Assembly: GCF_022427145.1 (NCBI RefSeq)
Contig: NZ_JAKSXN010000046.1
Coordinates: 1 to 45,081, forward strand
Length of the DNA: 45,081 nt
Direction of reading: 5' to 3'
From: Paenibacillus timonensis
GTDB lineage: Bacteria > Bacillota > Bacilli > Paenibacillales > Paenibacillaceae
A program made the position numbers and the translations under genes. Positions 7,065 through 16,195 of the stretch are shown here, one piece after another. The notes under the pieces were generated by a model. It had not been told where the DNA came from. It did no database searches and was given only the letters and a program-made list of their open reading frames with translations. Each line of letters begins with the position of its first letter. Position 1 is the stretch's first letter.

Positions 7065-8018
7065 ATGAAGAAAACTTATATGGCAGTGCTGTTGGTTATG
7101 TTATCCCTCGGCTCCTTGTTTATCGGGGTTGGGGAGGTATCGCTTGCGGCGCTGCTGCGTTTTGACCCGGAACAATGGGAGCTCTTGCGCATCAGCCGGA
7201 TTCCCCGGTTGATCAGCCTGATCATCGCCGGTGTCAGCATGAGCATCGTCGGCTTGATCATGCAGCAGCTGACCCGCAATAAATTCGTGTCCCCGACAAC
7301 GGCGGGGACGATGGATTCCGCAAGCTTCGGCATTATGGTGTCGCTGCTCGTTTTTACGGCCGCAGGGCCGCTCGTCAAGATGTCCGTCGCTTTTGGTTTC
7401 GCCCTTCTTGGCACTTATTTATTTATGGCGATTCTGAATCGGGTGAAATACAAGGATGCGATCTTCATCCCGCTGGTCGGGTTGATGTTCGGCGGCATCG
7501 TGGAATCAGCAACGACCTTTTTCGCCTACAAATACAATTTGATTCAGAGCATGTCCGCCTGGCTGTATGGGGATTTCTCCATGATCATGCAGGGGCGATA
7601 CGAGCTGCTGTATATCAGCGTTCCGCTTGTGGTGCTCTCCTATATGTATGCCAATCAATTTACGGTGGCGGGCATGGGCGAGGAATTTTCCGTGAACCTC
7701 GGATTGAACTACAAGCAGGTCGTCAATATCGGATTGGCCCTGGTGGCGCTGGTGACCGCCGTCGTCGTGCTGACGGTCGGTTCGATTCCTTTTCTCGGAC
7801 TGATCATTCCGAATCTGGTCACGATGTTCCGCGGCGACAATCTGAAGGATAATTTAACCCATACGGCTTTGCTGGGCGCGGTCTTCGTGCTGGCCTGCGA
7901 TATCTTGGGCCGGGTGATCATCTATCCGTACGAGGTGTCGATCGGACTCACGGTCGGGGTGATCGGAAGCGGGATTTTCCTGTATCTGCTGATGAGGAGA
8001 AAGACCTATGAGCCATAA
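7065..8018 (+). CDS. yclN: Siderophore ABC transporter permease (FecCD family), first subunit
   Basis: This 317-residue protein is a FecCD/BtuC-type integral membrane permease with many hydrophobic helices. It includes the conserved region around RIPRLISLIIAGVSMS and the ending GSIPFLGLIIPNLVTMFRG, which contacts the ATPase. With its partner permease, ATPase and lipoprotein it forms a ferric siderophore importer. Gene order and protein sizes match yclNOPQ of Bacillus subtilis, the petrobactin system, but substrate identity is inferred from that resemblance. It starts at the ATG at 7065 and overlaps the next gene by 11 bases. Expression should be iron-repressed through the upstream Fur box. 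Confidence 0.86.
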   Translation: MKKTYMAVLLVMLSLGSLFIGVGEVSLAALLRFDPEQWELLRISRIPRLISLIIAGVSMSIVGLIMQQLTRNKFVSPTTAGTMDSASFGIMVSLLVFTAAGPLVKMSVAFGFALLGTYLFMAILNRVKYKDAIFIPLVGLMFGGIVESATTFFAYKYNLIQSMSAWLYGDFSMIMQGRYELLYISVPLVVLSYMYANQFTVAGMGEEFSVNLGLNYKQVVNIGLALVALVTAVVVLTVGSIPFLGLIIPNLVTMFRGDNLKDNLTHTALLGAVFVLACDILGRVIIYPYEVSIGLTVGVIGSGIFLYLLMRRKTYEP

Positions 8019-8958
8019 CGCCAAACTTTGGACCCTTGCCGGCATCGCCGTTCTGCTTGCGGTCGTCTTCATGACGATCGATGCGGGAGGACAGTGGGAC
8101 TACATATTGCCGCGGCGGGGCAAAAAACTGATCGCCATCCTTCTCACGGGTACTGCCATTGCTTTCTCCACGGTCGTGTTCCAGACGATTACGAACAACC
8201 GGATTTTGACGCCGAGCATCATCGGGCTGGATTCGCTTTACATGCTGCTACAGACGATGATCGTCTTCCTGATCGGTGGCACGGCTTTGACAATGATGAG
8301 CAAGAATTTGCGTTTCGTCATGGCGGTCGGGTTGATGGTCGTGTTTGCGATGCTGCTCTACCGCATGCTGTTTCGCAAGGAAGGACGCAACATTTACCAC
8401 CTCCTGTTGATCGGGATTATTTTCGGCACGTTTTTCTCCAGCGTGACTTCCTTTCTGCAGAAGCTGATCGACCCGAATGAATTCCTGGTGATCCAGGACA
8501 AAATGTTCGCCAGCTTTAACAATGTCCATTCCGATTTATTGTTGATATCGCTGGCAGGGGTATTGTTGGTGGCGCTTTATTTTACGAGATTCGCCAAATA
8601 TCTGGATGTGCTGGCCTTGGGGCGGGATCATGCGGTCAACCTCGGCGTCGGCTATGAGTATGTCGTCAAGCGGATGCTGGTCGTCGTGGCGGTCTTGATC
8701 TCCATCTCGACGGCGTTGGTCGGACCGATTACGTTCCTGGGGTTGCTGGTTGCCAATGTGGCGTACCAGTTCCTGAACACCTACCGCCATAAAACGTTGA
8801 TTCTCGGCGCTTCCCTGATCGGCTTCATCGCCCTGGTCGGCGGTCAGCTGATCGTCGAAAGAGTGTTTACCTTCACCACTTCGCTTAGCGTCATCATCAA
8901 CTTTGCCGGCGGAGTGTACTTCATCTATCTGCTGTTAAAGGAGAATAAATCGTGGTAA
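8008..8958 (+). CDS. yclO: Siderophore ABC transporter permease (FecCD family), second subunit
   Basis: This 316-residue FecCD-family permease is the companion of the preceding gene product. It has several membrane helices and the conserved ALVGPITFLGLLVANVAYQF segment near residues 231-250, the coupling region to the ATPase. The start ATG lies inside the end of the first permease gene (11-base overlap), and its own end overlaps the ATPase gene by 7 bases, so the three genes are translationally coupled. Paired, non-identical permeases are typical of YclNO, FatCD and CeuBC transporters for catecholate siderophores. Confidence 0.86.
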   Translation: MSHNAKLWTLAGIAVLLAVVFMTIDAGGQWDYILPRRGKKLIAILLTGTAIAFSTVVFQTITNNRILTPSIIGLDSLYMLLQTMIVFLIGGTALTMMSKNLRFVMAVGLMVVFAMLLYRMLFRKEGRNIYHLLLIGIIFGTFFSSVTSFLQKLIDPNEFLVIQDKMFASFNNVHSDLLLISLAGVLLVALYFTRFAKYLDVLALGRDHAVNLGVGYEYVVKRMLVVVAVLISISTALVGPITFLGLLVANVAYQFLNTYRHKTLILGASLIGFIALVGGQLIVERVFTFTTSLSVIINFAGGVYFIYLLLKENKSW

Positions 8959-9716
8959 AGGTCAGTGGAGTAACGAAACAGTATGGCGGCAAAAAGGTCG
9001 TCGACAACGTGTCGCTGGAGATCGCCAAGGGCAAGATCACTTCCTTTATCGGACCGAACGGAGCGGGGAAAAGTACCTTGATGTCCATGATCAGCCGGCT
9101 CATTGCCAAGGACGCGGGAGAAATCCAGATCGAGGGCCGGGAAATCGGCCAGTGGAAAAGCGGGGAGCTCGCCAAGAAAATTTCGATACTCAAGCAGTCC
9201 AATCACCTCAACATTCGGCTTACGGTGCGGGATCTCGTCAATTTCGGGAGGTTCCCGTATTCGCAGGGACGCCTGACGAAAGACGACGAGGCGCAGGTTG
9301 ACGAAGCGCTCCGTTATATGCATTTGGAGTCCATGCAGCATAAGTATCTGGACGAATTAAGCGGGGGGCAGAAGCAGCGGGCGTTCATCGCCATGGTTAT
9401 CGCGCAGAACACCGAATATGTACTGCTCGACGAGCCTTTGAACAATTTGGATATGAACCATTCGGTACAAATCATGAATGTGTTGCGCCGATTGGTGGAC
9501 GAATTGGGGAAAACGGTGATTTTGGTCATCCACGACATTAACTTTGCCTCCTGCTACTCCGACTACATCGTGGCGCTGAAGGATGGCAAGGTGGTCAAGG
9601 AAGGCCCGACGGATGAAATTATCGAACCGTCCGTGTTGCGGGAGGTTTACGACATGGACATTCCGGTCCAGGAGATCGGCGGTAACAAAATTTGCGTTTA
9701 CTTTAATGCCATTTGA
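8952..9716 (+). CDS. yclP: Siderophore ABC transporter ATP-binding protein
   Basis: This 254-residue ATPase has Walker A GPNGAGKST near residues 34-42, signature LSGGQKQRAF near residue 136, Walker B VLLDEPLNNLD and the switch histidine in VIHDINFA. It energises the two FecCD permeases encoded just upstream. The start is a GTG at 8952 with AAGGAG about 8 bases before it, inside the end of the second permease gene. The length equals that of FepC/YclP-type ATPases. Confidence 0.88.
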   Translation: MVKVSGVTKQYGGKKVVDNVSLEIAKGKITSFIGPNGAGKSTLMSMISRLIAKDAGEIQIEGREIGQWKSGELAKKISILKQSNHLNIRLTVRDLVNFGRFPYSQGRLTKDDEAQVDEALRYMHLESMQHKYLDELSGGQKQRAFIAMVIAQNTEYVLLDEPLNNLDMNHSVQIMNVLRRLVDELGKTVILVIHDINFASCYSDYIVALKDGKVVKEGPTDEIIEPSVLREVYDMDIPVQEIGGNKICVYFNAI

Positions 9717-9739
9717 CAAGTTTAGGGGGAGTTTAAAAA

Positions 9740-10759
9740 GTGAAAGCGAAGAAAATTACGTTTATGCTGGCAACATTGACGTTGGTCTTTGCGCTTGCGG
9801 CATGCGGCGCGAACAGCAATAGCAGTAACGGTGGGAATAAGGGCGGCGGCAATGAAGCAGCGTCCGGCACCAATACGGCGGAGCCGGTGGCGGCAGCGCC
9901 TGCAGAAAATGAAGAGATCACGATCAAGCATCAGCTCGGCGAAGCAACCTTGAAGAAAAATCCGGCGAAGGTCGTCGTCTTCGACTACGGTACGCTTGAG
10001 ACGCTCGACAAGCTTGGCGTGGAGGTGGCAGCCGTACCGCAGGGCAACTTACCGGGTCACTTGGAGAAATACAACGACAGCAAATATACGAATGCCGGCA
10101 CGCTGTTCGAACCGGATTTCGAGAAGCTGAACGCGCTGAAGCCGGACGTGATCTTCATCTCGGGACGGTCTTCCGAAGCGTATGAGGAGCTGAACAAAAT
10201 CGCTCCGACGATCTTTTTGGGCGTCGATACGCAGCGGTATATGGAATCCTTCACGGAGAACGTGACAACTATTGGCGAGCTGTTTGGCAAGGAAGCCGAA
10301 GCAGAGAAGGAATTGGCGGCGATTAACGATTCGGTTAAAGCGGTGAATGACGTGACTTCGGCCGGCGGCAAGAAGGGGCTGATCATCCTGACGACCGGCG
10401 GCAAAGTCAGCGCGTTTGGCCCGGGATCGCGCTTCGGCTTGGTTCATGACGTATTGGGCGTAACGCCAGTGGACGAGAGCATCAAGGTTGATACGCACGG
10501 GAACTCAATTTCCTTCGAATTCGTGGCCGAGAAGAATCCGGATTACCTGTTTGTCGTGGATCGCGATGCGGTTGTCACCGAAGAAGGCAAACAAGCGACC
10601 CCTGCCAAGGAAATCGTCGAGAACGATCTCGTCAAGAAGACAAATGCCTTCAAAGACGGTAAGATCGTTTACCTCGATCCTAGCTACTGGTATCTATCCG
10701 GCGGCGGACTGATCTCGGTTCCGGAAATGATCCAAGAGGTGCAGGAAGGGATTCAATAA
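9740..10759 (+). CDS. yclQ: Siderophore-binding lipoprotein
   Basis: This 339-residue protein has a lipoprotein signal peptide with lipobox LAAC and lipidated Cys22. A low-complexity Ser/Asn/Gly linker follows, and then a class III (FhuD/CeuE-type) binding domain. Visible landmarks are VVVFDYGTLETLDKLGVEV and LNALKPDVIFISGR. Anchored outside the membrane, it would capture ferric siderophore for the permeases above. It starts at a GTG at 9740 after a GGGGGAG site, 23 bases after the ATPase gene. A strong terminator follows. By gene order it matches YclQ; the ligand (petrobactin or another catecholate) is not proven. Confidence 0.87.
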   Translation: MKAKKITFMLATLTLVFALAACGANSNSSNGGNKGGGNEAASGTNTAEPVAAAPAENEEITIKHQLGEATLKKNPAKVVVFDYGTLETLDKLGVEVAAVPQGNLPGHLEKYNDSKYTNAGTLFEPDFEKLNALKPDVIFISGRSSEAYEELNKIAPTIFLGVDTQRYMESFTENVTTIGELFGKEAEAEKELAAINDSVKAVNDVTSAGGKKGLIILTTGGKVSAFGPGSRFGLVHDVLGVTPVDESIKVDTHGNSISFEFVAEKNPDYLFVVDRDAVVTEEGKQATPAKEIVENDLVKKTNAFKDGKIVYLDPSYWYLSGGGLISVPEMIQEVQEGIQ

Positions 10760-10770
10760 CTTGAACATCA

Positions 10771-10812
10771 AAACGCGGGTTGCTTGAGAACTCTCATGCA
10801 ACCCGCGTTTTT
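10771..10812 (+). terminator. Terminator of the siderophore uptake operon
   Basis: The arms AAACGCGGGTTGC (10771-10783) and GCAACCCGCGTTT (10798-10810) pair perfectly over 13 bases, with a T-run at the 3' end. It closes the four-gene iron operon. Confidence 0.92.
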
Positions 10813-10817
10813 GTATG

Positions 10818-11002
10818 CTAACGGACTCAGAGGCCGGTATTCTTCCATAATGTTCGTTTTACCAATTCTAACGAAATCAGGAGCCCTTATTCTGGCCTAT
10901 AACAGTCAAATGACCGCCTAGGAAACCCAATAAGATCACCGGGGTCCGTTAGTGCGGGAAATAGCCGGGAAATGGGCAAATAAGGTCGCGGGAGTCCATT
11001 AG
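10818..11002. repeat. 185-bp palindromically organised intergenic element, copy A
   Basis: Two direct units begin CTAACG at 10818 and 10868 and carry TATTCT 20 bases on. Two inverted units run from AATAAG and end in CCGTTAG at 10952 and CCATTAG at 11002. The units on each side are exactly 50 bases apart and mirror each other about the centre. The same offsets recur at 32723-32907. It lies between the iron operon terminator and the aldo/keto reductase gene. There is no coding frame in it. Confidence 0.7.
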
Positions 11003-11025
11003 CCGACAAATCGACGTAAGCGCTC

Positions 11026-11850
11026 TTAACGCATATGCATCTCGTTCGGATGCGAGCCTTTGCGGCGGTTGAGGTTCAAGCCGTTAATCCGCTCCATTTC
11101 GGCATCAGTCAGGTTGAAGTCGAACACGTTGAAATTCTCTTCGATCCGCGAAGGGGTGACCGATTTCGGAATGACGATCGTATTGTTTTGCAGATGCCAG
11201 CGGAGAACGACTTGCGCCGGCGTTTTCCCGTGCGCTTCGGCAATGGATTTCACCACGGCATCGGTCAATACTTCGCCGCCTTGCTCCAGCGGACTCCACG
11301 CTTCAACGAAGATGTCGTGCTTGGCGCAGAAGGCTTTCAGCTCGTTCTGAGCCAGATGCGGATGGCATTCCACCTGATTCAGTACCGGTTTGATCTCCGT
11401 TTCGTTCAGCAGGCGCTCCAGATGTTCGATCTCGAAGTTGCATACCCCGATCGCTTTGACGCGTCCGTCGCGATATAGCTTCTCAAGCGCTTTGTATGTC
11501 TCTACATATTGATCCACTTGCGGCATCGGCCAGTGAATCAGGTACAAATCGACATCATCGAGCCCCAGTCTTTCCAGGCTCTCGTCATAGGCTCGCAACG
11601 TGCTGTCGTAGCCCTGGTCGCTGTTCCACACTTTCGTGGTGATGAACAGCTTCTCGCGGGCGATGCCGGATTGCTGGATCGCTTTGCCGACGCCAACCTC
11701 GTTGCGGTAGATCATCGCCGTATCGATCGAGGTATAACCTACCTCCAGCGCCTTGGCCACCGCGGCGGTAGCTCCTTCGTCAGGCACCTGCCATACCCCG
11801 AACCCCAGCTTGGGCATTTGTAATCCGTTATTTAAAGTTACGAAATCCAT
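11026..11850 (-). CDS. yvgN: Aldo/keto reductase, probably a YvgN-like 2-oxoaldehyde reductase
   Basis: This 274-residue protein is a TIM-barrel aldo/keto reductase. The catalytic set is visible as Asp and Tyr in SIDTAMIYRNE, Lys in ITTKVWN and His in LYLIHWPMP. The NADPH-binding end shows the IPKSVTPSRIEEN segment. Size and motifs fit the AKR5 group, such as B. subtilis YvgN, which reduces glyoxal and methylglyoxal in the cytoplasm. I start at the ATG at 11850 (MDFVTLNNG), with AGAAGGAG 10 bases upstream. An upstream extension of 45 codons looks non-coding. The neighbouring catalase makes a general stress role plausible. Confidence 0.85.
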   Translation of the reverse strand: MDFVTLNNGLQMPKLGFGVWQVPDEGATAAVAKALEVGYTSIDTAMIYRNEVGVGKAIQQSGIAREKLFITTKVWNSDQGYDSTLRAYDESLERLGLDDVDLYLIHWPMPQVDQYVETYKALEKLYRDGRVKAIGVCNFEIEHLERLLNETEIKPVLNQVECHPHLAQNELKAFCAKHDIFVEAWSPLEQGGEVLTDAVVKSIAEAHGKTPAQVVLRWHLQNNTIVIPKSVTPSRIEENFNVFDFNLTDAEMERINGLNLNRRKGSHPNEMHMR

Positions 11851-12077
11851 GAGGTGTCGCTCCTTCTCTGTCTGCTTACTTAAATTCAGGGTGAGTATAG
11901 CATTCCCGGGTACGATTTTCAAATTGCAGAGGCGGCAGACCGCACGGAAAGTGACATACTCGCGTTGATCTCCCCATATTCTCATACTAACGGAGGTAAC
12001 AAGGAGGCGATTGTATTTTCTTCATCAAGCCCTCATGGAACCTTCATGCAGCCCAAGGGCGGAAGTGATACTATTTA

Positions 12078-12092
12078 TTATAGATTTTAGAA
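12078..12092. promoter_or_regulatory. Possible PerR box before the catalase gene
   Basis: TTATAGATTTTAGAA matches the Bacillus PerR consensus TTATAATTATTATAA at 11 of 15 positions and lies about 40 bases upstream of the catalase start, in an AT-rich promoter region. Catalase genes of Firmicutes are classic PerR targets, so the location is right, but the match is only moderate. Confidence 0.4.
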
Positions 12093-12128
12093 TAAGTCTA
12101 AGTGCAATAATAAATTGAAAGGAATGAT

Positions 12129-13595
12129 ATGATGGATAACCGGTTGACAACGAATCAAGGAGCTCCGGTAGGCGATAATCAAAATTCGCGAACGGCGGGA
12201 GGGCGTGGCCCCACGCTACTTGAGGATTACCATCTGCTCGAGAAGCTGGGGCATTTCGACCGCGAACGGATTCCGGAACGCGTCGTGCATGCCCGCGGTG
12301 CAGGTGCCCATGGCGTATTCGTTACCGATCGCAGCATGGCGGAATACACAAAAGCCCACTTCCTGCAGGAGGCCGGACGTGAAACCCCGGTGTTCGTCCG
12401 TTTCTCCACGGTCATTCACGGCCAAGGTTCTCCGGAAACGGCGCGCGATCCGCGGGGATTTGCGGTGAAGTTTTATACGGAAGAAGGCAACTACGATTTG
12501 GTGGGGAATCATTTGCCGGTCTTTTTCATCCGAGACGCGATCAAGTTCCCGGACATGGTTCACTCGCTGAAGCCGGCTCCGGACACGAACATTCAAGACC
12601 CGGCCCGCTATTGGGATTTCATGACCCTGTCGACCGAATCCACGCATATGATGACCTGGGTGTTCTCGGACAACGGGACGCCGGCGAATTACCGCCAGAT
12701 GGACGGCTTCGGCGTTCACGCGTTCAAATGGATCAATGCGGAGGGCAAGATCACGTACGTGAAATACACTTGGAAATCGAAGCAGGGCGTGAAAAACCTG
12801 TCGGCGGACGAAGTCCGCGAAGTTCAGGGACGCGATTTCAACCATGCGACGCGCGATTTGCACGAGCATATCGAGCGCGGGGAATACCCGCAGTGGGAGC
12901 TGAACGTGCAACTGATGCCGGTGGCGGATCTGGACCTTTGGAGCTTTGACCCGCTGGATCCGACGAAGGTATGGCCGGAAGACAGCTACCCGTTGGTGAA
13001 AATCGGCACGATGACGCTGAACCGCAATCCGGAGAATTTCTTCGCGGAAGTGGAGCAGTCGGCTTTCTCGCCAAGCGTGCTCGTTCCCGGGATCGAACCG
13101 TCTGAAGATAAGCTGCTGCAGGGTCGATTGTTCTCTTACCCGGATACCCAGCGTTACCGGCTTGGCGCCAACTACTTGCAAATCCCGGTCAACTGCCCGT
13201 ACGCGCCGGTGCGCAACCATCAGCGGGATGGCTTCATGAACGTGAAGCAGGATCCGTCGCCGATCAATTATGAACCGAACAGCTTCGATTCGAGTCCCAA
13301 GGAAGATCCGGCTTATCGCGACAGCGTGGTCCCGGTCAGCGGGCACATCGGCCGTGAGAAAATCGCCAAAACCGACGATTTCACCCAAGCGGGCGAGTTG
13401 TACCGGAGCTTTACGTCCGAGGAGAAGGATCACCTCATCCACAACCTGGTGAATGATTTGAAGCAAACGCCGGAGCAGGTTCAGCTTCGCGCCGTGTGCA
13501 ACTTCTTCCGCGCCGACCAGGAATACGGCATGCGCTTGGCGCAAGGGCTTGGCGTGGATATCAGCGGATTTATTCCGTCCAATTCTCAGGGATAA
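12129..13595 (+). CDS. katA: Monofunctional heme catalase, small-subunit type
   Basis: This 488-residue catalase breaks hydrogen peroxide down to water and oxygen in the cytoplasm. The active-site histidine is His54 in RVVHARGAGAHG. The distal asparagine is near residue 127 in LVGNHLPVFFIRDA. The heme-binding tyrosine lies in the RLFSYPDTQRYRLG segment in the C-terminal third. The length fits clade 3 small-subunit enzymes such as B. subtilis KatA. Two adjacent ATG codons (12129 and 12132) follow GAAAGGAA, and the second has the better spacing. It is monocistronic with its own terminator, and a possible PerR box lies upstream. Confidence 0.95.
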   Translation: MMDNRLTTNQGAPVGDNQNSRTAGGRGPTLLEDYHLLEKLGHFDRERIPERVVHARGAGAHGVFVTDRSMAEYTKAHFLQEAGRETPVFVRFSTVIHGQGSPETARDPRGFAVKFYTEEGNYDLVGNHLPVFFIRDAIKFPDMVHSLKPAPDTNIQDPARYWDFMTLSTESTHMMTWVFSDNGTPANYRQMDGFGVHAFKWINAEGKITYVKYTWKSKQGVKNLSADEVREVQGRDFNHATRDLHEHIERGEYPQWELNVQLMPVADLDLWSFDPLDPTKVWPEDSYPLVKIGTMTLNRNPENFFAEVEQSAFSPSVLVPGIEPSEDKLLQGRLFSYPDTQRYRLGANYLQIPVNCPYAPVRNHQRDGFMNVKQDPSPINYEPNSFDSSPKEDPAYRDSVVPVSGHIGREKIAKTDDFTQAGELYRSFTSEEKDHLIHNLVNDLKQTPEQVQLRAVCNFFRADQEYGMRLAQGLGVDISGFIPSNSQG

Positions 13596-13617
13596 TGAAC
13601 ATCCCTTTTAAATAAAG

Positions 13618-13659
13618 AAGGCATCTTCCGTACCGGTCCGGTTCGGGGGATGCCTTTTT
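13618..13659 (+). terminator. Terminator of the catalase gene
   Basis: AAGGCATCTTCC (from 13618) pairs with the GGGGGATGCCTT stretch, and TTTTTG follows. It lies 23 bases after the catalase stop. Confidence 0.85.
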
Positions 13660-13735
13660 GTGTGAGGAAATCCCCCGCTTGCATAAGGAAATCTATGGTA
13701 AACTGGGGGCAGGTGAAAGGAGCTGAATCGATTCG

Positions 13736-14524
13736 ATGACGACGACAAAAGATCCGGTGATCAGGTTGGCGGATTTGCGCATGAGTTACGGAGGACGCCA
13801 AGTCCTAAACGGCGTTGATTTGGAGGTGTATCCCGGTCAGATTATCGGTTACATCGGACCAAACGGGGCGGGCAAGAGCACGACGGTCAAGATCATGCTT
13901 GGCCTGGTCGAAGGATATCAAGGGAAAGTGCAGGTGTTTGGACAAAATCCTGGCGACGGCGGCGTCGATTACAAGAAGCGAATCGGCTACGTCCCGGAAA
14001 TCGCCGAGCTGTACGATACGCTGTCGGCACGCGAATACCTGACCTTCATTGGCGAGTTGTATGGGTTATCCGCCGATGACGCGGAGATGAAATCCCGGCG
14101 AATGATGACGGAGTTTGGCCTGAAGGACGTCTTTAACTCCCGGATTTCGACGTTCTCCAAAGGGATGAAGCAAAAGGTGCTGCTGATCTCCAGTTTGCTG
14201 CACAATCCGGACGTGCTGTTTTTGGACGAGCCGCTGAGCGGACTTGACGCCAACAGCGTCATGGTCGTCAAGGAAATGCTTGCTCTCTTGGCCGCGCAAG
14301 GCAAGGCGATTTTTTACTCCTCTCATATTATGGACGTGGTCGAGAAGATCAGCAGCCGAATCGTTCTGTTGGACGGGGGGCGCATCGTGGCCGACGGCAG
14401 CTTCGATGAGTTGAAGGAACAGAACCACGAAGGGTCGCTGGAGCAGATCTTCAACCAATTGACCGGGTTTAACGAACATCAGGATATTGCCGGCCGGCTC
14501 GTGTCCATCGTGCAAGAGGTGTAG
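13736..14524 (+). CDS. ABC transporter ATP-binding protein
   Basis: This 262-residue ATPase has Walker A GPNGAGKST near residues 41-49, a signature region of FSKGMKQKV type near residue 140, Walker B VLFLDEPLSGLD and the switch histidine in YSSHIMDVV. The signature (S-K-G-M rather than S-G-G-Q) is the usual form in CcmA-like exporter ATPases. AAAGGAG lies 13 bases before the ATG. The next gene, three bases downstream, encodes a large membrane partner, so the two form an ABC transporter. The substrate is unknown. Its position directly before ygbA and cydABDC is notable but gives no firm role. Confidence 0.84.
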   Translation: MTTTKDPVIRLADLRMSYGGRQVLNGVDLEVYPGQIIGYIGPNGAGKSTTVKIMLGLVEGYQGKVQVFGQNPGDGGVDYKKRIGYVPEIAELYDTLSAREYLTFIGELYGLSADDAEMKSRRMMTEFGLKDVFNSRISTFSKGMKQKVLLISSLLHNPDVLFLDEPLSGLDANSVMVVKEMLALLAAQGKAIFYSSHIMDVVEKISSRIVLLDGGRIVADGSFDELKEQNHEGSLEQIFNQLTGFNEHQDIAGRLVSIVQEV

Positions 14525-14527
14525 CGG

Positions 14528-16195
14528 ATGGAAGAGATGAGAAGCCTGCAGGTGTTGGACCGATTCCGCGGATTATTCGAGAAGATGGGCGCGGACTATC
14601 CGGTGATGCGGCGAATTCTTCAGGTGAAGCTGACGATGGACGCCAGAAGGGTGCCGACGCTGGTCAATAAGTCGAGGAAGAAGCAGCAGGACGAAGCTCA
14701 GGACGGGAACCAGTTCCTGCGTTCGCTTTGGTTGTACGTCATTTTCGGCGGACTTAGTTCAATGTTCGTCTTGATGGGGGACAACTTACTGTTTCAGGTG
14801 AGCATCCTGTTCGGCATCATGATGTTTATGGTCATGACCGCGATGATTTCCGACTTCTCCTCGGTGCTGCTGGATATCCGGGACCGGAGCATTCTCGCGA
14901 CCAAGCCGATCTCCCGCCGGACCATCACCATGGCGAAGACGGTGCATATCTTTATTTATTTGTTTTTTCTGACCGGAGCGATTGCGGTCATTCCGCTGGC
15001 GGTCGGGTTGTTTCGGCAGGGAATCGGCTTCTTTGTCCTGATGCTGCTGCAGTTGATCCTGATGGATCTGCTGATCGTGGTATTGACCGCGCTGCTGTAT
15101 TTGGGCGTGCTGCGGTTTTTTGACGGCGAGAAGGTGAAGGATATGATCAATTACGTGCAGATCGGGATGACGATTACGATTGCGGTTGGTTACCAAGTGT
15201 TGGTCCGGCTGTTCGACTTCACGGCCGTGGACATCGTCTTCAAGCCAGCGTGGTGGCAATACCTGTTGCCGCCGGTATGGGTCGGCGCCGCTTTTCAAAC
15301 GCTGCTTCATCCGGGCGGAGGCCTAACGTATGCCGGGCTGGCGGCGTTGTCCATCATCGTTCCGCTCGCCGCCTTCCTGGTATACCTGAAGCTGATGCCG
15401 TCGCTGGAGCGGAACCTGCAGAAGCTGGCGGAACCCAGTGCCAAGAGCAGCCAAAGCTCGGGAAAAGCGCTGCGCCGATTATCCGATTGGCTTTGTTCTA
15501 CGCCGCAGGAGAGTGCCTTCTTCCGTTTTGCCTGGTCGATGATGGGAACGGAGCGGGAGTTCAAGCTAAAGGTGTACCCTTCCTTGGGCTTCTCCATCGT
15601 GTTCCCCTTCATCTTCCTGTTCTCGAACGGACTCGATCAGGGTTTGGACGGAATCGCCGGTTCCCGCTCGTATTTGTTCATTTATTTTAGCGGCATTATG
15701 CTGCCGACGGTAATTATGATGCTGCGTTACTCGGGCCGATATAAAGCGGCCTGGATCTATCGGACTGCCCCGATCCCCGGCGAAGCGCCGATTTACAAAG
15801 GGGCCTTGCTGGCCTGCATTTTTCGGCTCATGCTTCCTTTGTTTGTTGTGGAGGCTGCGATTTTCGCCGTGCTTTTCGGAGCTTCCATTTTACCGGACCT
15901 GATCGTGGCGGGGCTGGCGATGCAATGTTACGCCATCTTATGTTTCCTGTTGTTACGCAAGGGATTGCCCTTCTCCGAGCCGTTTGAAGCAGCGGGGCAG
16001 CAGAACCAAAGCTTCGTCATCATGGGGTTGATGCTGCTGCTGGGCGGATTCGGCTTGCTGCATTGGCTGGCGACGACCCTTCCGTTTGGAGTTGTCGCTT
16101 ACGGCGTCCTGATGATCGTCGGGACGTGGCTCGGTTGGACCCGGGCCTTCCGGACGCGTGGAGCGGATAAGGAGGAGACGCCGGATGGCATCTAG
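14528..16195 (+). CDS. Large ABC transporter permease-like membrane protein
   Basis: This 555-residue protein has a hydrophilic N-terminus rich in Lys/Arg/Gln (about the first 60 residues) followed by roughly ten or more hydrophobic segments. One example is LYVIFGGLSSMFVLMGDN, and several others lie after a cytoplasmic loop near residues 290-330. The size and the alternation of two hydrophobic halves fit large ABC-2-like permeases paired with a single ATPase. The start lies three bases after the ATPase gene's stop codon, and the end overlaps the start of the YgbA gene, so the three are probably cotranscribed. The transported compound cannot be named. Confidence 0.7.
   Translation: MEEMRSLQVLDRFRGLFEKMGADYPVMRRILQVKLTMDARRVPTLVNKSRKKQQDEAQDGNQFLRSLWLYVIFGGLSSMFVLMGDNLLFQVSILFGIMMFMVMTAMISDFSSVLLDIRDRSILATKPISRRTITMAKTVHIFIYLFFLTGAIAVIPLAVGLFRQGIGFFVLMLLQLILMDLLIVVLTALLYLGVLRFFDGEKVKDMINYVQIGMTITIAVGYQVLVRLFDFTAVDIVFKPAWWQYLLPPVWVGAAFQTLLHPGGGLTYAGLAALSIIVPLAAFLVYLKLMPSLERNLQKLAEPSAKSSQSSGKALRRLSDWLCSTPQESAFFRFAWSMMGTEREFKLKVYPSLGFSIVFPFIFLFSNGLDQGLDGIAGSRSYLFIYFSGIMLPTVIMMLRYSGRYKAAWIYRTAPIPGEAPIYKGALLACIFRLMLPLFVVEAAIFAVLFGASILPDLIVAGLAMQCYAILCFLLLRKGLPFSEPFEAAGQQNQSFVIMGLMLLLGGFGLLHWLATTLPFGVVAYGVLMIVGTWLGWTRAFRTRGADKEETPDGI

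Noticed and set aside
11989..12020. CTAACGGAGGTAAC upstream of katA as a further repeat unit or a leader gene ribosome binding site
   Set aside because: There is no second unit 50 bases away and no open frame follows the GGAGG sequences.
12216..13544. Minus-strand open frame of 442 codons through the catalase gene
   Set aside because: It is a GC-driven shadow of katA with His/Arg-rich, domain-free sequence, and there is no ribosome binding site.
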